Below, one piece after another: positions 13,494-17,255 of a stretch of DNA of 17,255 nucleotides. Below the pieces are notes generated by a model that was not told the DNA's origin, did not search any database, and saw only the letters and a list, made by a program, of their open reading frames with translations. The position numbers and the translations under genes were made by a program. Origin of the DNA: Flavobacteriales bacterium UBA6049 (GTDB lineage Bacteria; Bacteroidota; Bacteroidia; Flavobacteriales_G; Salibacteraceae); the NCBI GenBank assembly GCA_002429085.1, contig DIYR01000023.1, positions 1 through 17,255 on the forward strand, read 5' to 3'. How positions within the stretch are numbered: position 1 is the first letter of the stretch; each line of letters begins with the position of its first letter.

Positions 13494-14201
13494 TTAGTTA
13501 TTTAGTTGTTTTTCTATGTATGACTGAATTTCATCATAGGCTCCAGGGTATTCAAAGAGGTCGGCAAGGGAACTGTAGTTATCTCTATCGAATATGTAAG
13601 AATAGCCGAATTTGGCCAATTCAACTTTGTCAGATTCGTAATCTACTTGAGCTAATAGTTGTTTGAGTTGTTTTACTGTAATACAATTGTCCTGGAGAGT
13701 TCGTTTCACAAACGAAATTCGATCAGCAGGATAGTCTAGATTGCCAAGTTCTTTCAGCTTTGATTCAAAATCAGTATTGCTTAGAGCTTTTCTACAGCCT
13801 AAAGAACCTTCGTAACCATTCCGTTGTGCTGAGGGAATGGATGCAATTGGACTGTACATGCCTTTTTTCGCTTTAGCATATAAGTCCACTTCCATTTTAC
13901 CTTTGTCTTCATAAATTACGAATACATTTTCTCTGCCACTTTTTACCTTTAAGATGGTTTCAATGTTTGGTAGAGTTATGTCTTGCCAAATAAGCTTAAA
14001 CTGGTAGTCTTTCAACACCAAATTGCCTACTCTTACCTGATTCAATGGATACTCGTTCATAAGTTGGCCATTCATATAGATAGAAAATGATTCTCCATTT
14101 TCAGAAAAGAATACTGCTTTTGTTTCTTGGGCGTTTACCACGGATGTAAACAGAAACATTAGTGTAATAATAGTTCCAGAAAAAAATCGATTACAAATCA
14201 T
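13494..14201 (-). CDS. Secreted DUF4476 protein, shorter paralogue
   Basis: A 235-residue exported protein. A signal peptide at about 1-24 ends VNA/Q. The N-terminal domain at about 27-108 (AVFFSENGESFSIYMNGQLMNEYP) is clearly related to that of the next gene. A short linker at about 109-133 replaces the long Thr/Asn-rich one. The DUF4476 domain is at about 134-233, with KQLKQLLAQVDYESDKVELAKFGYSYIFDRDNY. Cys136 and Cys173 are 37 residues apart, exactly as Cys207 and Cys244 in the paralogue. It is the first gene of the DUF4476-DUF4476-DUF423 operon. No Shine-Dalgarno. Function unknown. Confidence 0.87.
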   Translation of the reverse strand: MICNRFFSGTIITLMFLFTSVVNAQETKAVFFSENGESFSIYMNGQLMNEYPLNQVRVGNLVLKDYQFKLIWQDITLPNIETILKVKSGRENVFVIYEDKGKMEVDLYAKAKKGMYSPIASIPSAQRNGYEGSLGCRKALSNTDFESKLKELGNLDYPADRISFVKRTLQDNCITVKQLKQLLAQVDYESDKVELAKFGYSYIFDRDNYSSLADLFEYPGAYDEIQSYIEKQLNN

Positions 14202-14236
14202 AGTCGAATGATTGAGTTTACTTGCTTTGTAGACAA

Positions 14237-14253
14237 CAAATGTACCAAAGATA
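14237..14253 (-). promoter_or_regulatory. Promoter of the DUF4476 operon, two adjacent -7 boxes
   Basis: On the minus strand TATCTTTG (14246-14253) and TACATTTG (14237-14244) both match TAnnTTTG exactly. The upstream one has a T-rich TTT about 20 nt before it, a weak -33. The first box predicts a leader near 40 nt. One or both may be used. Confidence 0.5.
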
Positions 14254-14285
14254 CATGACCACCCTACTTCGAAAAACTAGATAGT

Positions 14286-15635
14286 ATGAAGCAAATTCTT
14301 GTTATTGGAGCCGGAAGATCTACCTCCTATCTTATCAAGTACCTTATTGAACAAAGTGTTGAAAATAATTGGTTTATCACCGTTTGTGATAGAGATATTT
14401 CATTAGCGCAAGAGCACGTAAGAGGAGCAGGGAATGCACAAGCAGAGACCTTTGATATTAATAATGAAATCCACCGGGTATCTCATATTAGTAAAAGCGA
14501 TTTGGTGATTAGTATGTTACCAGCAAGTATGCATCCAATTGTAGCACGAGATTGTATTGCATTAGGGAAACACATGGTAACAGCATCTTACATTAGTAAT
14601 GAGATGAAGGAATTAGCACCTGAAGCTGAGAAGGCTGGAGTAGTGTTGATGAATGAAATAGGTGTAGATCCAGGGATTGATCACATGAGTGCTATGCAGA
14701 TTATTGATGATTTGCGAGGAAAAGGAGCGAAGCTGCTTCAATTTGAGTCGTTTACAGGAGGGCTGTTAGCACCTGAAAGTGAACTGAATAATCCTTGGCG
14801 CTACAAGTTTACTTGGAACCCTCGTAATGTGGTTGTAGCAGGGCAAGGTGGAGCTGTTAAGTTCATTCAAGAAAATACATATAAGTACATTCCTTACCAT
14901 AATCTGTTCAGAAGAACTGAGTACATGGATATCGAAGGGTATGGAAGATTTGAAGGATACGCCAATAGAGATTCATTGTCATATCGTGAGGTATATGGCT
15001 TACAAGAGATTCCAACGCTTTATAGAGGTACGTTAAGAAGACCCGGATTCTGTCGTGCTTGGGATGTTTTTGTTAAGCTTGGAGCAACGGATGATTCTTA
15101 TATAATCGAAGGATCAGAAGACATGACCTATCGTCAATTCATTAATTTGTTCTTGGCGTATAATCCAACAGATTCAGTTGAGTTGAAATTGATGCATTAC
15201 TTGAAAATTGAACAAGACTCTGATGTAATGGAAAAACTAAACTGGCTTGGCATTTTTGATGATACAAAGATTGGATTATCAAATGCTACTCCTGCTCAAA
15301 TCTTGGAGCATATTTTAATGCAGAAATGGGCATTAGAACCTGAGGATAAAGATATGTTGGTAATGTACCACCGCATCGGTTACGAGTTAGATGGAGAACG
15401 TAAGCAAATAGAATCTTCGATGGTTTCTATTGGAGAAGATCAAACTTACACAGCTATGGCTAAAACCGTTGGATTACCAGCAGCAATTGCGAGTAAAATG
15501 ATCTTGAATGGAACAATTCATACACCTGGAGTTCATGTTCCAATTACTCCAGAAGTTTACAATCCTGTATTGAAGGAATTAGAAAATTATGATATCCGAT
15601 TTCACGAGAAAGTGAGTGAATATAAAGGGTATTAG
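14286..15635 (+). CDS. Saccharopine dehydrogenase-family protein (saccharopine reductase/LYS9-like)
   Basis: A 449-residue NAD(P)-dependent oxidoreductase. The Rossmann motif VIGAGRSTSYL is at 6-16; the family segments VISMLPASMHPIVA at 74-87 and NEIGVDPGIDHMSA at 123-136 are present, and the C-terminal catalytic domain runs to about 440 with SFTGGLLAPE and NPWRYKFTWNPRNVV. This size and pattern fit the glutamate-forming saccharopine dehydrogenase of lysine degradation (saccharopine to 2-aminoadipate semialdehyde and glutamate), but the family also contains enzymes with other substrates. No lysine-ketoglutarate reductase is adjacent. The start follows an 84-nt divergent spacer with no Shine-Dalgarno and no clear promoter on this strand (TTGCTTTG at 14222-14229 is the nearest -7 match). 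Its stop overlaps the convergent trmN6 stop. Confidence 0.9.
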   Translation: MKQILVIGAGRSTSYLIKYLIEQSVENNWFITVCDRDISLAQEHVRGAGNAQAETFDINNEIHRVSHISKSDLVISMLPASMHPIVARDCIALGKHMVTASYISNEMKELAPEAEKAGVVLMNEIGVDPGIDHMSAMQIIDDLRGKGAKLLQFESFTGGLLAPESELNNPWRYKFTWNPRNVVVAGQGGAVKFIQENTYKYIPYHNLFRRTEYMDIEGYGRFEGYANRDSLSYREVYGLQEIPTLYRGTLRRPGFCRAWDVFVKLGATDDSYIIEGSEDMTYRQFINLFLAYNPTDSVELKLMHYLKIEQDSDVMEKLNWLGIFDDTKIGLSNATPAQILEHILMQKWALEPEDKDMLVMYHRIGYELDGERKQIESSMVSIGEDQTYTAMAKTVGLPAAIASKMILNGTIHTPGVHVPITPEVYNPVLKELENYDIRFHEKVSEYKGY

Positions 15636-16330
15636 AAAAAAGGATGGAAATCGCGAGTTAGTTCAATGTAACTTGGGCTAAACTCGTGATTTTCGTTTCT
15701 CATGCAAATTGTTCGTTCAAGAGGTTGATTCTGTATTGATTTTATGAATGATGTTATAACTCTTGTGGTAGGCATATCGGGTCTAGTTCGCAAGAAAGTT
15801 CTTGATTGCGGATACATCTCAAATTCTGCAAATAGCTTTTCTAGATTTCCCATCTCTTTGGGTGGAAGAATAATCCAAGCACTTCCATTGCTAGCTAAAT
15901 TCTTAGTGCAGCATTTTACTAAATCCTCGTGAGCTAAATTTAATGTATGCCTAGCATCTGCTAAGGTGCTAGATAAAGTGCTTTGATTAAAATAAGGAGG
16001 ATTTGATACGATGATTTCAAAAGGATGATCTGCTACAAATGAAGTAGCATCTGCTTGAATAGCATCAAGTCGTTGGAAAAAAGGTGATTTCTCAAAATTC
16101 TGAGAGGTAAGATTAAATGCGAAAGGAGAAATGTCTAATGCACAAATACTCAAATTCGTGAATCGTTGAGCAAGCATTAAAGAAACAATACCTGTTCCGC
16201 TACCTATTTCTAATGCATTTACAGGATTATCCTGCCCCACCAAAGCTCCCAGTAAGACGGCATCAGTACCTACTTTGAAAACATCTTCGCTTTGCTGTAT
16301 TTCAAATTGCTTAAACCTAAAAATCGACAT
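15632..16330 (-). CDS. trmN6: tRNA1(Val) (adenine37-N6)-methyltransferase (TrmN6/YfiC family)
   Basis: A 232-residue class I SAM-dependent methyltransferase predicted to make m6A37 in tRNA1-Val. It starts with FRFKQFEIQQSEDVFKVGTDAVLLGAL, the usual family beginning. Motif I ALEIGSGTGIVSL is at 39-51, an acidic residue at the end of strand 2 lies in CALDIS near 63-68, and the amino-methyltransferase motif NPPY is at 110-113 followed by FNQS. It is the third gene of the rpsP-rimM unit, 2 nt after rimM. Its TAA overlaps the TAG of the convergent dehydrogenase gene by 4 nt; no terminator is visible there. Substrate assignment is by family resemblance; related N6-adenine methyltransferases can look similar. 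Confidence 0.88.
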   Translation of the reverse strand: MSIFRFKQFEIQQSEDVFKVGTDAVLLGALVGQDNPVNALEIGSGTGIVSLMLAQRFTNLSICALDISPFAFNLTSQNFEKSPFFQRLDAIQADATSFVADHPFEIIVSNPPYFNQSTLSSTLADARHTLNLAHEDLVKCCTKNLASNGSAWIILPPKEMGNLEKLFAEFEMYPQSRTFLRTRPDMPTTRVITSFIKSIQNQPLERTICMRNENHEFSPSYIELTRDFHPFF

Positions 16331-16332
16331 AG

Positions 16333-16866
16333 TTACTCACTAAGATAGAATTCAATCAATCCTTCAGGAGAGTTTAACGTTATGGTTTTAGCTTTTCGAT
16401 CAATGTTTAAAATGAAGTCGTCTACAATGGGGATTAGGACTTCTGTTCCGCTAGAATGATGAATTTGAAAAATAGGCTGAGCAGTGCCATCAAGAACTTG
16501 ATGAATGGTTCCAATTTCACCCAGTTCGTCATCTATAGCTGTATACCCTAATATCTCGTGATAGTAGAATTGGTTACCAGAAAGTTTGGGCAAAAAAGAA
16601 AGAGGGAGGTAGCAATAGAGCTTAGCAAGAGAACGAGCGTCTTCTTCGGTTTCTACACCTTCAATCTTTACTCTAAAAATGCCATCCTTTACAAAGTTAA
16701 AGGACTCAAAAAAAAATGGAATCAGCTCGTTGTTTATATCAACGAAAACTGATTCCAAATTCTTGTAAGCTAAAGGCTCGTCAACGTCAAGCTTAATGCT
16801 CAACATTCCTTTATAACCATGAGGTTTGATGAACTGACCAACTTGGTAACATTCATCTTTTCTCAT
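16333..16866 (-). CDS. rimM: Ribosome maturation factor RimM
   Basis: A 177-residue factor that assists maturation of the 30S head, binding ribosomal protein S19. The N-terminal RimM barrel is at about 6-88 with QVGQFIKPHGYKGMLSIKL and the VKIEGVETEEDA segment. The C-terminal PRC-barrel is at about 98-176 with YYHEILGYTAIDD and VLIPIVDDFI. The length is normal. It begins 2 nt after the rpsP stop, the usual rpsP-rimM pairing. The next gene is trmN6 rather than trmD. No Shine-Dalgarno. Confidence 0.95.
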   Translation of the reverse strand: MRKDECYQVGQFIKPHGYKGMLSIKLDVDEPLAYKNLESVFVDINNELIPFFFESFNFVKDGIFRVKIEGVETEEDARSLAKLYCYLPLSFLPKLSGNQFYYHEILGYTAIDDELGEIGTIHQVLDGTAQPIFQIHHSSGTEVLIPIVDDFILNIDRKAKTITLNSPEGLIEFYLSE

Positions 16867-16868
16867 AA

Positions 16869-17255
16869 CTATTCTGCTGCCTCTTCGCTAGTTTCTTCAG
16901 ACGCTTCAGCTTCACCTTCAGCAGTTTCTTCTTCTCCTGCTTCAGCAGCTGTCGCTTCAGCTTGCTTAGCGGCAATATCAGCTGCGCGCTTTTCGTTCAC
17001 TTCAGCTTCAGCTTTTAATGCTGCTGCTTTTTTATCTGCATCAGCTTGAGCTAAAGAATCAACTTTTCCTTGAACTTTGTTTTCTTTTTCTTCAACCCAC
17101 TTCGCGAATTTAGCATCTGCTTGTTCTTGAGTTAAAGCACCTTTTTTAACACCTCTATCTAAGTGATCTTTCAATAAAATCCCTTTGTACGATAGAATTG
17201 CTCTACAAGTATCAGTTGGAACTGCACCTGTTTGAACCCAGTAAAGTGCACGATC
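16869..17255 (-). CDS. rpsP: Ribosomal protein bS16 (5' end outside window), with long Ala/Glu tail
   Basis: 128 residues up to the stop are visible; the N-terminal part (about 40-50 residues) lies beyond the right edge. RALYWVQTGAVPTDTCRAILSYKGIL is the conserved S16 segment. The core normally ends about there, near 80 residues in Escherichia coli. Here it is followed by roughly 85 extra residues: first a charged, probably helical part (QEQADAKFAKWVEEKENKVQ), then Ala/Lys/Glu repeats, and a final highly acidic run of Glu, Ala, Thr and Ser. Such tails are known from memory in Bacteroidota S16 proteins. A TTG inside the frame at 17172-17174 is a Leu codon, not the start. It is the first visible gene of the rpsP-rimM-trmN6 operon. 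Confidence 0.93.
   Translation of the reverse strand, partial: DRALYWVQTGAVPTDTCRAILSYKGILLKDHLDRGVKKGALTQEQADAKFAKWVEEKENKVQGKVDSLAQADADKKAAALKAEAEVNEKRAADIAAKQAEATAAEAGEEETAEGEAEASEETSEEAAE

Noticed and set aside
16819..17049. Ser/Ala-rich open frame on the plus strand opposite rpsP
   Set aside because: It is the mirror image of the Ala/Glu codon runs of the S16 tail, a compositional artefact.
1..17255. CRISPR arrays, tRNA genes, insertion sequences, phage or defence genes
   Set aside because: I looked for regularly spaced repeats, transposase or nuclease motifs and tRNA cloverleaf patterns and saw none; the gene content is housekeeping plus lineage-specific secreted proteins.

Overview
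The window is an ordinary-looking stretch of AT-rich bacterial chromosome. It belongs to the phylum Bacteroidota, most probably Flavobacteriales. Signs are a secreted protein with a C-terminal type IX secretion sorting domain, two DUF4476 proteins and a DUF4159 protein, a ribosomal protein S16 with a long Ala/Glu tail, short lineage-type mini-proteins, candidate promoters fitting the Bacteroidota consensus (TTG then TAnnTTTG), and almost no Shine-Dalgarno sequences. A lineage below order cannot be fixed from the sequence. I see no phage, insertion sequence, CRISPR array, tRNA or rRNA, and no gene-free stretch longer than 300 bases.

Left part (1-6548): a 3'-truncated uvrA (minus) is divergent from a plus-strand series. 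The series runs ECF-type sigma factor, a 61-residue small protein, a strong terminator, then hisS, hutH and a small lipoprotein, ending in a second terminator that contains the lipoprotein stop codon. hisS and hutH are 2 nt apart, so the enzyme that charges tRNA with histidine and the first enzyme of histidine breakdown are probably on one transcript. The sigma factor is the only gene here with a 9-base Shine-Dalgarno match.

Middle part (6571-12572, all minus): a T9SS-secreted protein built of three 122-residue repeats; a compact overlapping operon of a 52-residue mini-protein, rsmE (16S rRNA methyltransferase), a secreted DUF4159 protein and a six-segment K+ channel with a C-terminal zinc ribbon; then pckA with its own terminator and an upstream inverted repeat; then a DUF423 membrane protein.

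Right part (12579-17255): two tandem DUF4476 secreted proteins form an operon with DUF423, read from a short divergent promoter region shared with a plus-strand saccharopine dehydrogenase-family gene. That gene converges on and overlaps by 4 nt a minus-strand translation operon, rpsP (partial) - rimM - trmN6.

No single cassette stands out as a complete new system. The best leads are the sigma factor/61-residue gene pair with its exceptional ribosome binding site, the mini-protein-rsmE-DUF4159-zinc-ribbon channel operon, the duplicated DUF4476 genes, and the pckA inverted repeat.
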